15,831 nt of DNA from Prevotella sp. CAG:755 (GCA_000431275.1 HF989162.1:9974-25804); one strand, 5' to 3'. Numbered from the stretch's first letter, positions 7,151-14,533 are shown. Translations and numbers: made by a program. The notes: generated from the sequence alone by a model not told the origin.

Positions 7151-7223
7151 AGCGGAAAACGAGACTCGAACTCGCGACCCCAACCTTGGCAAGGTTGTGC
7201 TCTACCAACTGAGCTATTTCCGC
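7151..7223 (-). tRNA. tRNA-Gly(GCC), first copy
   Basis: This is the first tRNA of the four-gene cluster in transcription order, 73 bases long and identical to the copy at 6845-6917, with anticodon GCC and a T discriminator. Its 5' end lies about 28 bases after the -7 box of the cluster promoter. Confidence 0.95.
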
Positions 7224-7250
7224 TTATAGCGCTTTCTCTCAAACGCGGTG

Positions 7251-7281
7251 CAAAGATAGCGCTTTTATTATTACCGACAAA
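7251..7281 (-). promoter_or_regulatory. Promoter of the Gly-Leu-Leu-Gly tRNA cluster
   Basis: On the minus strand TTTG (7281-7278), a 19-base spacer and TATCTTTG (7258-7251) match the Bacteroidota primary sigma factor consensus exactly. Transcription would start near 7245, about 20 bases before the first tRNA. Confidence 0.85.
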
Positions 7282-7459
7282 CTTTTGGAGCAAAAAAATC
7301 ACTCAAAACACTGTTTTTCCTTTTTCGCAGACGTTCAGGAACGTTGGAGGGGCTATTCTTCCGACTTTACAGTACTATACGAAAAAGCGGGTGTCATTGC
7401 GTTAACCAGCTGATTTTCATAAAAGCACGGATGACACGAAGAGAAATAACGTGACGGCA

Positions 7460-7543
7460 GACAGGAAAAACAGGCCGGCTGACAAAAAATTCTACACAAC
7501 CGACAGAAAATACGGGATGGCTGACAGCATTTTCCATGACTGT
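7460..7543 (+). repeat. Four degenerate 21-base tandem units (GACAG repeat, array A)
   Basis: Units begin at 7460, 7481, 7502 and 7523, exactly 21 bases apart. Their first 12 bases are GACAGGAAAAAC, GACAAAAAATTC, GACAGAAAATAC and GACAGCATTTTC. Units 1 and 3 both end in GGCT. The 21-base phase is strict while the sequence between the cores varies. The array lies beyond the citrate synthase stop codon and its inverted repeats. Related units occur inverted at 14282-14365 and inside the helicase gene at 4029-4091. Confidence 0.7.
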
Positions 7544-7579
7544 CCCATTCATACCCGAATCACTACGGTCTTAAAACGC

Positions 7580-7622
7580 CTCAGCGAACCGCCTCCGGAG
7601 CCTCGGAGTGCAGTCCGCTGAG
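7580..7622. terminator. Nested inverted repeats downstream of citrate synthase
   Basis: CTCAGCG (7580-7586) pairs perfectly with CGCTGAG (7616-7622), and inside lies CTCCG GAGCCT CGGAG. It is placed about 50 bases after the citrate synthase stop and could end the Krebs-cycle operon or protect its 3' end. No T-run follows on the minus strand, so it is not a classical intrinsic terminator. Confidence 0.35.
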
Positions 7623-7672
7623 AAATGCTGCCGGCCGCGACAGAACGGCCACCGCATGGGAAAAATGACGGA

Positions 7673-9019
7673 TTAACGCTGGTCAATGGGCACGTAGGTG
7701 CACTCCTCGCTCACACTACGATAGGCGGGACGGATGATGCGTTTTCCTTCAAAGTTGAGCTCTTCATTGCGATGGGCACACCATCCGACAATGCGTGCCA
7801 TGGCAAAAAGCGGCGTATAGATTGCAGGTGGCAGCCCTATGAGTTCATAAACGAAACCGGAATAGAAATCGACATTCGCACAGAGCGTCTTTTTCCGTCC
7901 TTTGATTTCATATACTGTCTCGATGGCGCATTTTTCGAGGCGCTCCATGAAAGCAAACTCGCGGTCACGCCCTTTTTCACGTGCCAAGTCACGTGCCAGT
8001 TTTTTGAGCAACACCGCACGCGGATCGGAGAGGGTATAAACCGCATGGCCGATGCCATAGATTAGTCCGGTCTTGTCGTAGACCTCACCCGCCACCATAC
8101 GACGCAGGTAAGTGCGGATCTCTTCCTCATCTTCCCAGTTGGTGATTGTCTCTTTGAGATGGTGGACCATGTTGTCGACTTTGATGTTGGCGCCGCCGTG
8201 GAGCGGACCTTTCAGCGAACCGATACCAGCTGCTATCGAAGAATAAGTATCCGTGCCTGTCGACGACGTGACGCGCACCGTAAAGGTGGAGTTGTTTCCA
8301 CCGCCGTGCTCGGCGTGCAGGATGAGCAGCAAGTCGAGCGTCCGGGCTTCCAGCTTGGTATACGAGCCTTTGAGCATGTAGAGGAAATTCTCGGCGATGG
8401 AAAGTTGCTCCTGTGAGTGACGTATATGAAGCGAACGTCCGAGTGTCTTGTGACGAAGCATGTTGTAAGCGTAGGCAATGATCGTCGGGAACTTGGAGAT
8501 GAGTTCCACACTCTGCCGCATGAGATTGTCGCGCGACGTATCGTCTGGCGTGGAGTCGAACGTATAAAGTTCAAGTACACTACGCGCAAGGATGTTCATG
8601 ACGTTGGTCCCTTCAAGTTCTATGATGTTGAGGATGGTCTTGGGATCAAGCGGCATGTTGTCGGTTATCTGCTCGCAGAACGACTGCAACTCTTCGCGGT
8701 CGGGCAGACGTCCGGACAACAGGAGGAAAGCGATTTCCTCGAAACCGAACCGGTGTTCTGCCAGAATGGGATTGACGAGATCTGATATCTCGTAACCGCG
8801 ATAATAGAGCTTGCCTTCGATCGGCGTCAAAGTACCGTCGGAGTTACGTTCATAGCCAACTACGTTTCCCACATTGGTCAAGCCGACGAGCACTCCCGTT
8901 CCGTCCTCATTGCGCAGGCCGCGCTTCACGTCGAGTTGCCTGAAAAGTTCCGCATCTATTTTGATGCAACTTTTCATCTCGTCGGACAGTTTATATATAA
9001 TGTATTCCTTTTTCATCAT
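7673..9019 (-). CDS. gltA: Citrate synthase
   Basis: A 448-residue enzyme condensing acetyl-CoA with oxaloacetate to citrate and CoA. The catalytic triad is visible: His274 in GPLHGGAN, His325 in YGIGHAVYT and Asp384 in NVDFYSG. The N-terminal segment GKLYYRGYEISDL is the usual small beta motif of the family. Two adjacent ATG codons open the frame (MMKK); the first, at 9019, lies 7 bases after the isocitrate dehydrogenase stop codon, so the genes are co-transcribed. It is the last gene of the acn-icd-gltA unit, which supplies 2-oxoglutarate for amino-acid synthesis in organisms with an incomplete or branched Krebs cycle. The length suits the slightly longer Bacteroidales form. It could also accept propionyl-CoA, as 2-methylcitrate synthases do, but the operon context argues for citrate. 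Confidence 0.93.
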   Translation of the reverse strand: MMKKEYIIYKLSDEMKSCIKIDAELFRQLDVKRGLRNEDGTGVLVGLTNVGNVVGYERNSDGTLTPIEGKLYYRGYEISDLVNPILAEHRFGFEEIAFLLLSGRLPDREELQSFCEQITDNMPLDPKTILNIIELEGTNVMNILARSVLELYTFDSTPDDTSRDNLMRQSVELISKFPTIIAYAYNMLRHKTLGRSLHIRHSQEQLSIAENFLYMLKGSYTKLEARTLDLLLILHAEHGGGNNSTFTVRVTSSTGTDTYSSIAAGIGSLKGPLHGGANIKVDNMVHHLKETITNWEDEEEIRTYLRRMVAGEVYDKTGLIYGIGHAVYTLSDPRAVLLKKLARDLAREKGRDREFAFMERLEKCAIETVYEIKGRKKTLCANVDFYSGFVYELIGLPPAIYTPLFAMARIVGWCAHRNEELNFEGKRIIRPAYRSVSEECTYVPIDQR

Positions 9020-9026
9020 TCGCAGT

Positions 9027-10220
9027 TTAAGGGTTCAAGACAAACGAGGTCAGTTCATCGGTAAAGTCGGACGTGGCGAGCGGAGTACCACCAGGCATGA
9101 AGCGGGCCAGATCGGCCGTGGCGCGGCCGGCGGCAAACATCCGCTCCAAAGCAGCTGTGACTCGGGCGGCTGCCTCTCCCCACCCCAAGTATTCGAGCAT
9201 CATGACAGCCGAAAGGATAAGCGAGCAAGGATTGACTACGTTTCTCCCTGCGATATTGGGTGCTGTTCCGTGTGTAGCTTCAAAGATGGCACTGCCCGTG
9301 ACATAATTAATGTTGGCGCCGGGTGCAATACCGATTCCTCCCACCATCGCGGCAAGCATATCGGAAACATAATCGCCATTTAGGTTCAGCGTAGCGATGA
9401 CGGAATAATTTTCGGGCATAAGAAGGGCGTTTTGCAGGAAAGCATCGGCAATGCAATCGTTCACGACGAGACGCCCACTGCGGAGGGCTTCGCCATACTC
9501 GCGCTCAGCCAGCTCATATCCCCACGCCTTGAATCCTCCTTCGGTAAACTTCATGATGTTCCCTTTGTGCACCAATGTGACGGACGGTAAGCCATGGTCA
9601 AGCGCATAGCGGCAAGCTGCGCGGACAAGACGCTCCGTACCCTCTTTCGACACGGGCTTCACGCCATAGGCGGACGTCTCGGGGAAACGGACCTTGGCGA
9701 CACCCATCTCATCATGGAGGAAACGGTAGAATTTCCGGGCCTCAGGTGAGCCACTGGCCCACTCAATGCCGGCGTAAATGTCCTCCGTGTTCTCGCGGAA
9801 AATATGCATGTTCACCTTGGCCGGGTCTTTGACGGGCGAAACAACTCCCTTGAACCATCGAACAGGGCGCAGACATACATAAAGGTCGAGAGTCTGACGC
9901 AGGGCAACGTTCAGCGAACGGATGCCACCGCCGACAGGTGTCGTCAGCGGACCCTTGATGCCGATAAGATATTCTTTGAACGCCTCCATCGTCTCATCGG
10001 GCAACCACGAGCCAGTCTTGTCAAAAGCACGCTCACCGGCCCATACTTCCATCCAATCGATGCGCCGTGCCGTACCGTAAGCCGCACTGACAGCAGTGTC
10101 GACCACCTGTCGCATGGCAGGAGTGATTTCCACGCCGACGCCGTCGCCGGTGATAAACGGAATGGTGACAACGTCAGGAACGATTAACCTGCCGTCGGGA
10201 GTTTTGCTTACTTTACTCAT
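9027..10220 (-). CDS. icd: Isocitrate dehydrogenase (E. coli Icd-type, homodimeric family)
   Basis: A 397-residue enzyme that oxidatively decarboxylates isocitrate to 2-oxoglutarate. Isocitrate-binding residues match E. coli Icd: Ser102, Asn104 and Arg108 in RSLNVALRQ, Arg118 in VCLRPVR, Arg142 in [13 protein letters not shown], and Tyr149. A conserved Lys lies in [15 protein letters not shown]. The cofactor loop is [15 protein letters not shown]. Where NADP enzymes have Lys-Tyr (E. coli 344-345), this protein has Asn322-Ile323, and the E. coli Tyr391/Arg395 positions are Ala369/Arg373, so cofactor preference is uncertain. The ATG at 10220 overlaps the end of the aconitase gene by 8 bases (ATGAGTAA), a typical coupled arrangement, and citrate synthase follows after 7 bases. 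Confidence 0.93.
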   Translation of the reverse strand: MSKVSKTPDGRLIVPDVVTIPFITGDGVGVEITPAMRQVVDTAVSAAYGTARRIDWMEVWAGERAFDKTGSWLPDETMEAFKEYLIGIKGPLTTPVGGGIRSLNVALRQTLDLYVCLRPVRWFKGVVSPVKDPAKVNMHIFRENTEDIYAGIEWASGSPEARKFYRFLHDEMGVAKVRFPETSAYGVKPVSKEGTERLVRAACRYALDHGLPSVTLVHKGNIMKFTEGGFKAWGYELAEREYGEALRSGRLVVNDCIADAFLQNALLMPENYSVIATLNLNGDYVSDMLAAMVGGIGIAPGANINYVTGSAIFEATHGTAPNIAGRNVVNPCSLILSAVMMLEYLGWGEAAARVTAALERMFAAGRATADLARFMPGGTPLATSDFTDELTSFVLNP

Positions 10221-12465
10221 GGCTTAATGAATTTAACGCAGAACCGGCTTTGAACCACGCGATCTGCTGAGTGTTATACGTATGTTGGGCGGAGAAATTC
10301 TCCGTCGTACCATCGGCATGATGCAGCGTCACGTTCAGAATGCTGCCCGGCGCCAGCGACATCACGCCCGTCACCGACAGACGATCATCCTCACGGACCT
10401 TGTCGTAATCATCTTTATCGACAAACGTAAGCGCCAGTATGCCTTGTTTCTTCAAGTTCGTTTCGTGAATGCGGGCAAAGCTCTTGGCAAGGATGACCTT
10501 TACGCCCAGATAGCGCGGCTCCATTGCCGCGTGTTCGCGGCTCGACCCTTCACCATAGTTCTCCTCTGCCACAACGATGCTCCCCTGCCCTTTCGCCTTA
10601 TAGTCGGCGGCCACGGCCGAGACAGCTCCCCGTTGGCCGTTAAGGACGTTAAGGACGCAATTCGTCTCTCCGCTGAAAGCGTTCACTGCGCCCATGAGAA
10701 GGTTTTGAGAGATGTTCTGCAAATGTCCGCGATAGCGCAGCCACGGTCCGGCCATCGAGATATGGTCCGTGGTGCACTTTCCCTTCGTTTTGATAAGGAG
10801 GGCTAAATCGAGAAAATCGTGTCCGTCCCAACGAGGGAAAGGTTCGAGGCGTTGCAGGCGTTCACTGTCTGGCGCAATGCAAACCGGCTCATCCGTAACA
10901 GTGGGGGCAATATAACCAGCCGTCGTGCCGACGAAACCCGTCACAGGCAATTCGTCACCGACAGGCGGATCGAGGCGGACAGCCACGCCATCCTTATTTA
11001 TTAATGTGTCGGTCAGCGGATTGAAACCCAAGTCACCGGCCAGCGTCAGTGCCATGACGATTTCTGGCGAAGCGATAAACGCGTGTGTATTGGGATTACC
11101 GTCCGCACGCTTGGCGAAATTCCGGTTGAACGAAGTGACTATGGAGTTGCGCCGCGTCGGGTCATCGGTCTTGCGCTGCCATTGGCCGATGCATGGGCCG
11201 CACGCGTTGGCCATCACCGTCGCTCCAACGGCTTGGAAGTCTGCCAACATACCGTCGCGCTCTGCCGTAGCACGCACGCGCTCCGAGCCGGGATTGACAA
11301 CAAGCGCCGCACGCACGGGGATGCCTTTTTCAACAGCCTGCCGGGCTACAGAAGCCGCACGCCCAAGATCCTGGTATGAAGAATTGGTGCACGAACCAAT
11401 CAGACCGACCTCCATACGCGACGGAAATCCTTCACGGGCCACACGGTCACGGAGCCCGGAAATAGGACATGCAGCATCGGGGGTGAAAGGACCGTTGACA
11501 TATGGTTCAAGTGCCGAAAGATCGATATCGATCAACTGGTCATAAAACTTTTCTGGCTGTGCTAGGACTTCGGGATCAGCTTGCAGGTCGGCTTTCACAC
11601 TATCTGCCAGACGGCTCACGGCTGCGCGGTCCGTCGCATCAAGATATGCACGCATCCGGTCGTCGTAGGGGAAGACCGAAGTAGTCGCGCCGACTTCTGC
11701 GCCCATATTACAGATGGTAGCCTTACCGGTACACGAAAGCGATGCAGCCCCATCGCCGAAGTATTCAATAATGGCGTTTGTACCGCCTTTGACAGTTAGG
11801 ATTCCGGCCAGTTTGAGGATAACGTCTTTCGGCGAAGCCCAACCGCTGAGTTGCCCGGACAGACGGACTCCGATAAGGCGGGGCACTTTCAACTCCCACG
11901 CCATGCCGGTCATCACGTCAACCGCGTCTGCTCCGCCTACTCCGATAGCCACCATGCCCAGTCCGCCGGCATTCGGGGTATGCGAATCTGTGCCCACCAT
12001 CATTCCTCCTGGAAACGCATAGTTTTCCAAGACGACCTGATGGATTATGCCGGAACCCGGCCGCCAGAAACCGATGCCGTATCGTGCCGACGCACTTTGC
12101 AAAAAGCCATAGACTTCGGCGTTCTCGCCATTTGCCTTTGCGAGGTCCGCCGATGCGCCCGAACAGGCCCGCACAAGGTGGTCGCAATGCACTGTCGAAG
12201 GAACCGCCACACGGTCCCGCCCGGCATTCATGAACTGCAAGAGGGCCATTTGGGCCGTTGCGTCCTGCATGGCAACGCGGTCGGGACGAAAGTCTGCATA
12301 GTCCATCCCACGGCGGTAAGGCGCGAGCGTACTTTCGTCGTAAAGGTGAGCATAAAGTATCTTTTCGGCCAACGTCAAAGGACGTCCCAACACACTGCGG
12401 GCTTTGGTCACTTGACTGCCATACAGGGCATAAAACTGTTCTATTTTGTCGAAATCCTGAATCAT
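10213..12465 (-). CDS. acnA: Aconitate hydratase (mitochondrial-type aconitase)
   Basis: A 750-residue cytoplasmic [4Fe-4S] enzyme converting citrate to isocitrate through cis-aconitate. The cluster ligands are Cys359 in GSCTNSS and Cys422 and Cys425 in [10 protein letters not shown]. Early active-site segments are VHCDHLV and [13 protein letters not shown], and the C-terminal swivel domain has [14 protein letters not shown]. Length and motifs fit the mitochondrial-type aconitase known from Bacteroides rather than the longer bacterial AcnA or AcnB. I placed the start at ATG 12465 ([16 protein letters not shown]), preceded by the purine-rich GAAAAAGGAAAACGC. The frame stays open further upstream to 12669, but a promoter at 12596-12628 lies inside that extension, so the extension is leader and not protein. 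It is the first gene of the acn-icd-gltA operon. Confidence 0.94.
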   Translation of the reverse strand: MIQDFDKIEQFYALYGSQVTKARSVLGRPLTLAEKILYAHLYDESTLAPYRRGMDYADFRPDRVAMQDATAQMALLQFMNAGRDRVAVPSTVHCDHLVRACSGASADLAKANGENAEVYGFLQSASARYGIGFWRPGSGIIHQVVLENYAFPGGMMVGTDSHTPNAGGLGMVAIGVGGADAVDVMTGMAWELKVPRLIGVRLSGQLSGWASPKDVILKLAGILTVKGGTNAIIEYFGDGAASLSCTGKATICNMGAEVGATTSVFPYDDRMRAYLDATDRAAVSRLADSVKADLQADPEVLAQPEKFYDQLIDIDLSALEPYVNGPFTPDAACPISGLRDRVAREGFPSRMEVGLIGSCTNSSYQDLGRAASVARQAVEKGIPVRAALVVNPGSERVRATAERDGMLADFQAVGATVMANACGPCIGQWQRKTDDPTRRNSIVTSFNRNFAKRADGNPNTHAFIASPEIVMALTLAGDLGFNPLTDTLINKDGVAVRLDPPVGDELPVTGFVGTTAGYIAPTVTDEPVCIAPDSERLQRLEPFPRWDGHDFLDLALLIKTKGKCTTDHISMAGPWLRYRGHLQNISQNLLMGAVNAFSGETNCVLNVLNGQRGAVSAVAADYKAKGQGSIVVAEENYGEGSSREHAAMEPRYLGVKVILAKSFARIHETNLKKQGILALTFVDKDDYDKVREDDRLSVTGVMSLAPGSILNVTLHHADGTTENFSAQHTYNTQQIAWFKAGSALNSLSHE

Positions 12466-12595
12466 GCGTTTTCCTTTTTCACGGGTTATACCATAGTTTC
12501 CGCCTTTACGACAGCTTTTCTTGCCACAGTCCTGAACATATGCTTCAAGCCGTTTTTCCACACCGTCGCCCGAACGGAAATTTGAATTCCGACGA
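12466..12595 (-). promoter_or_regulatory. Long 5' leader of the aconitase operon
   Basis: About 120 bases separate the predicted transcription start (near 12589) from the aconitase ATG. The first 30 or so bases can fold: CGGAA/TTCCG and CCGT/ACGG pairs lie between CGTCG and CGACG on the minus strand. I do not recognise a known riboswitch. The leader is long compared with other genes in this window, so post-transcriptional control is possible but unproven. Confidence 0.3.
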
Positions 12596-12628
12596 CAAAG
12601 ATAAGCAACTTCCTGCATAAAAAGCAAA
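12596..12628 (-). promoter_or_regulatory. Promoter of the acn-icd-gltA operon
   Basis: On the minus strand TTTG (12628-12625), a 21-base spacer and TATCTTTG (12603-12596) fit the Bacteroidota promoter consensus. It begins about 60 bases past the stop codon of the upstream GNAT gene. Its position inside the open frame upstream of ATG 12465 decides the choice of the aconitase start. Confidence 0.75.
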
Positions 12629-12687
12629 TTCCACCGCCACTTTTTTGCAAAATAGCGATGGAATTTCACAAAGTATTCACTTTTTAT

Positions 12688-13224
12688 TCATTTCAAAGCA
12701 ACCCTATATACAAAATGATAGATAGGTTCGAGCGTTGCGGCCGTGAGCTGACCGAGGACCTCCCCCCGCGCCACCATCAGGCGCATGGGCAGGCTGCCGG
12801 CACCTGGGCTGTAGGGAGGCTGCTCGTATGCATAATCGCTCAGGACAAAGCCGTGGCGCTCATAGAACTGAATGCGACGCCGGGCTTGCGACGTGGTCGG
12901 CGGTTCCACCTCAAGCACTACGGGGAGCGGTGTCGTGCTTTTCAGCCATTCGATAACGTCGCCGCCATAACCATGCCCCCGCAGGCTGGAAGCTATGGCG
13001 AAATGTTCGACATAGCGATATGAAGGGAAGTCCCAGTAAGTGATAAATCCGACAAAGGAGCCGCCGTCACTGACGACTTGCGCCACGAAAAAAGGGTTCT
13101 CTGCGAGCACGGTGCGAAAGTCGTCGAGGGGTCTCCGCTCGTCGTCCGGAAAAGCTGAAACATAAAGCCCGATGACGTCGTCGTATTCGGGCGAGTCCGG
13201 GGTCAGGCGAATGAATTTCAACAT
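12688..13224 (-). CDS. GNAT-family N-acetyltransferase
   Basis: A 178-residue single-domain enzyme expected to move an acetyl group from acetyl-CoA to an amine. The GNAT core is clear: the strand FVGFITYWDF (57-66), then motif A VEHFAIASSLRGHGYGGDVI (72-91) with the pyrophosphate-binding signature R82-G-H-G-Y-G87, and motif B YERHGFV (121-127). The substrate is not predictable. The ATG at 13224 lies 23 bases after the yigZ stop codon with no promoter between, so the two are probably co-transcribed. The gene ends with TGA at 12688, close to the aconitase promoter; no terminator is evident in between, so some read-through into the Krebs-cycle operon is possible. Confidence 0.85.
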   Translation of the reverse strand: MLKFIRLTPDSPEYDDVIGLYVSAFPDDERRPLDDFRTVLAENPFFVAQVVSDGGSFVGFITYWDFPSYRYVEHFAIASSLRGHGYGGDVIEWLKSTTPLPVVLEVEPPTTSQARRRIQFYERHGFVLSDYAYEQPPYSPGAGSLPMRLMVARGEVLGQLTAATLEPIYHFVYRVALK

Positions 13225-13247
13225 GATGTGTTCAGTTTATATTATAG

Positions 13248-13862
13248 TCAGACTGTCGTTTCGTCTTCGATGCGCAGGAATTCAATCTTTCCTAACCGTT
13301 CTTTCAACTGAGGCATAACGGAAAGGCGGATACGCAACACAAGGCGGCAGTCCATGCCACTATACCCTTGCTCGACTACAACGGGCGAAAGTTCCTTTAC
13401 GACACGCATAGCGGCATTCAGTCCTGTATATGGGACGACGGCGACCAGCTGCCCGTCGACCGTACGCTCCACCACTGGAGCCGCGTCGAGCGCCTCGCGG
13501 GCAGCGGTGCGATAAGCTGCGGTCAGTCCGCTCGTGCCTAGCTTTATGCCGCCAAAATAGCGGACAACGACAACCAGCACGTTCGTCAGTCCCTTCGAGT
13601 GGATTTGCCCAAGAATGGGCTTGCCAGCCGTGCCCGAGGGCTCACCGTTGTCATTCGCGCGGAAGCGGGCACCGTCCGGACCAAGCACATAGGCGTAACA
13701 GACGTGGCGGGCGTCGTAATACTCATGCTGGAAAGCAGAGAGTGCCGTTTTCACATCGTCTTCGGTTGTCACCGGGCGGACAAAGGCCAAGAACTTACTG
13801 CGTTTCTCCGTATAGACTGCCTCTGCCGAGGCGTCCACGGTGTGATAGACATCTGCACACAT
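13248..13862 (-). CDS. yigZ: YigZ/IMPACT family protein (UPF0029)
   Basis: A 204-residue cytoplasmic protein. Residues 14-125 form the UPF0029/IMPACT domain, with SKFLAF near the start, DARHVCYAYVLG (50-61), the signature DNGEPSGTAGKP (71-82) and VVRYFGGIKLGTSGL (99-113). Residues about 138-195 match the DUF1949 ferredoxin-like tail usual in bacterial YigZ. The eukaryotic relative IMPACT/YIH1 modulates the Gcn2 kinase; the bacterial function is not settled, although a link to translation or nucleic-acid binding is often suggested. ATG at 13862 is the only reasonable start, since the next Met is residue 152. A TAACTTTG promoter box ends 4 bases before this ATG, so the message may have almost no leader. 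The GNAT gene follows 23 bases downstream. Confidence 0.9.
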   Translation of the reverse strand: MCADVYHTVDASAEAVYTEKRSKFLAFVRPVTTEDDVKTALSAFQHEYYDARHVCYAYVLGPDGARFRANDNGEPSGTAGKPILGQIHSKGLTNVLVVVVRYFGGIKLGTSGLTAAYRTAAREALDAAPVVERTVDGQLVAVVPYTGLNAAMRVVKELSPVVVEQGYSGMDCRLVLRIRLSVMPQLKERLGKIEFLRIEDETTV

Positions 13863-13866
13863 AGCG

Positions 13867-13874
13867 CAAAGTTA
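13867..13874 (-). promoter_or_regulatory. -7 promoter box of yigZ, very close to the start codon
   Basis: On the minus strand TAACTTTG (13874-13867) matches TAnnTTTG perfectly and is followed after four bases by the ATG. A -33 TTTG is not seen at the expected place. If used, transcription starts at or next to the start codon. Confidence 0.5.
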
Positions 13875-13929
13875 CGAAAAAAGGCGACGTGACCGCCCTC
13901 ACCACCTTCAAATTACGCCGCAAGTCCAC

Positions 13930-13971
13930 AAAAAAAGAGTCCCGAATCATTCGACTGTTTCGGAACTCTTT
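13930..13971 (-). terminator. Intrinsic terminator of tRNA-Lys
   Basis: On the minus strand AAAGAGTTCCGAA (13971-13959) pairs with TTCGGGACTCTTT (13946-13934), with one G-U pair and a 12-base loop, followed by a T-run (13936-13930). The stem begins one base after the tRNA 3' end. Confidence 0.9.
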
Positions 13972-13972
13972 G

Positions 13973-14045
13973 TACGCCCTCAGGGGCTCGAACCCTGGAC
14001 CCATTGATTAAGAGTCAATTGCTCTACCAACTGAGCTAAGGACGC
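13973..14045 (-). tRNA. tRNA-Lys(CTT)
   Basis: A 73-base cloverleaf. The acceptor pairs GCGTCCT with AGGGCGT (G-U at 1-72 and 4-69), the D-arm is GCTCAGTTGGTAGAGC, the anticodon stem ATTGA/TCAAT encloses CTCTTAA (anticodon CTT), and the T-arm is CAGGGTTCGAGCCCCTG. The discriminator is A and CCA is not encoded. It is a single-gene unit with its own promoter and terminator. Confidence 0.94.
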
Positions 14046-14070
14046 ATTGCTTATCGCTGTTTTGCGAGTG

Positions 14071-14101
14071 CAAAAGTAGCGTTTCTTTTTGTAACGACCA
14101 A
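14071..14101 (-). promoter_or_regulatory. Promoter of tRNA-Lys
   Basis: On the minus strand TTGG (14101-14098), a 19-base spacer and TACTTTTG (14078-14071) fit the Bacteroidota consensus. The -7 box lies 25 bases before the tRNA 5' end. A run of A/T tracts just upstream (14111-14140) may boost activity. Confidence 0.75.
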
Positions 14102-14281
14102 GCACCCGGACGTTTTTTTTGAAAAAAACTTCAAAAAAGCCATTTACACGCCCCAGACTGACGGCGGAGATAGGTGTTGTGGCCGATGCGTCAGACGGTG
14201 ACGTCTGATGAATGCGTGACGTTTTTCACCATCACTTCACACCGGGCGGGAGGGCTGCCCACCCCACTCTGCCTGGCAAAT

Positions 14282-14365
14282 CGGGCTGATACCTACGCTG
14301 TAAACCAGATATGAGAAACTGTCAGCCGCGCCGGATTTTCTGTCAGCCGTTCCGCTCAGGCTGTC
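14282..14365 (-). repeat. Degenerate 21-base tandem units (GACAG repeat, array B)
   Basis: Read on the minus strand, units start at 14365, 14344 and 14323 with GACAG, each 21 bases apart, and a decayed TACAG follows in phase at 14302. The second unit, GACAGAAAATCCGG then GGCT, nearly equals a unit of array A (GACAGAAAATACGG then GGCT). The array lies beyond the DUF1015 terminator, so it is probably not part of that mRNA. It has the opposite orientation to array A. Confidence 0.65.
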
Positions 14366-14429
14366 ACTACTTCTGTTTTTACGGGGGTACCGACTGTTCG
14401 GACGGATAGCGGATGACGAGTAACAGAGG

Positions 14430-14467
14430 AAAAGCGAGGGAGCAACACCACAGCGTTGCTCCCTCGC
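14430..14467 (-). terminator. Intrinsic terminator of the DUF1015 gene
   Basis: A perfect 13-base stem, GCGAGGGAGCAAC at 14434-14446 with GTTGCTCCCTCGC at 14455-14467, has an 8-base loop. On the minus strand a TTTT run (14433-14430) follows. It lies about 67 bases past the stop codon. Confidence 0.9.
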
Positions 14468-14487
14468 CAATATCCTTGTGCGGATGC

Positions 14488-14529
14488 GTCACACCCCGAC
14501 GGCTTCACGTCACACCGGGGCAACCGTCC
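14488..14529 (+). repeat. GTCACACC pair with 21-base spacing
   Basis: GTCACACC occurs at 14488 and again at 14509, exactly 21 bases apart. The second copy is part of CACGTCACACCGGG (14506-14519), which matches CACTTCACACCGGG at 14233-14246 at 13 of 14 positions. The core differs from the GACAG arrays, but the period is the same. Confidence 0.4.
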
Positions 14530-14533
14530 AGTC

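Larger units (their letters stand above)
7282..7672. other. Gene-free spacer between citrate synthase and the tRNA cluster
   Basis: No credible coding region is seen on either strand; short open frames here have no recognisable start context or protein-like composition. The stretch holds an A/T-rich part next to the tRNA promoter, the 21-base-period repeat array at 7460-7543, and GC-rich inverted repeats at 7580-7622. A more degenerate unit beginning GACACG may sit at 7433, slightly out of phase with the array. Confidence 0.6.
14046..14533. other. Gene-free spacer between tRNA-Lys and the DUF1015 gene
   Basis: I find no protein or known RNA gene here. From low to high coordinates it holds the tRNA-Lys promoter, an A/T-tract region (14111-14140) that could serve as an upstream promoter element, a short inverted repeat CGTCAGACG GTGA CGTCTGATG (14189-14210), the 21-base-period array B (14282-14365), the DUF1015 terminator (14430-14467) and a 21-base-spaced GTCACACC pair (14488 and 14509). 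Confidence 0.6.

Noticed and set aside
7460..7543. Possible CRISPR array
   Set aside because: Units are contiguous, 21 bases long and diverged, with no unique spacers of constant length and no cas genes in the window; the Cas4-like nuclease domain here is part of a Dna2-like helicase.
7625..8065. A plus-strand 146-codon frame over the citrate synthase 3' end
   Set aside because: It is the antisense of the catalytic Asp and His regions of citrate synthase, with no independent support.
11851..12585. A 244-codon plus-strand open frame opposite aconitase
   Set aside because: It is an antisense shadow with no family resemblance, no promoter-start arrangement, and a composition that mirrors the aconitase codons.
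12466..12669. N-terminal extension of aconitase by up to 68 residues
   Set aside because: The operon promoter lies inside this stretch, and the family begins near [16 protein letters not shown]; the upstream residues look like translated leader.
14111..14140. Poly-A/T inverted repeat as a terminator
   Set aside because: It lies upstream of the tRNA-Lys promoter and is made only of A/T tracts without a GC stem; an upstream promoter element is more likely.
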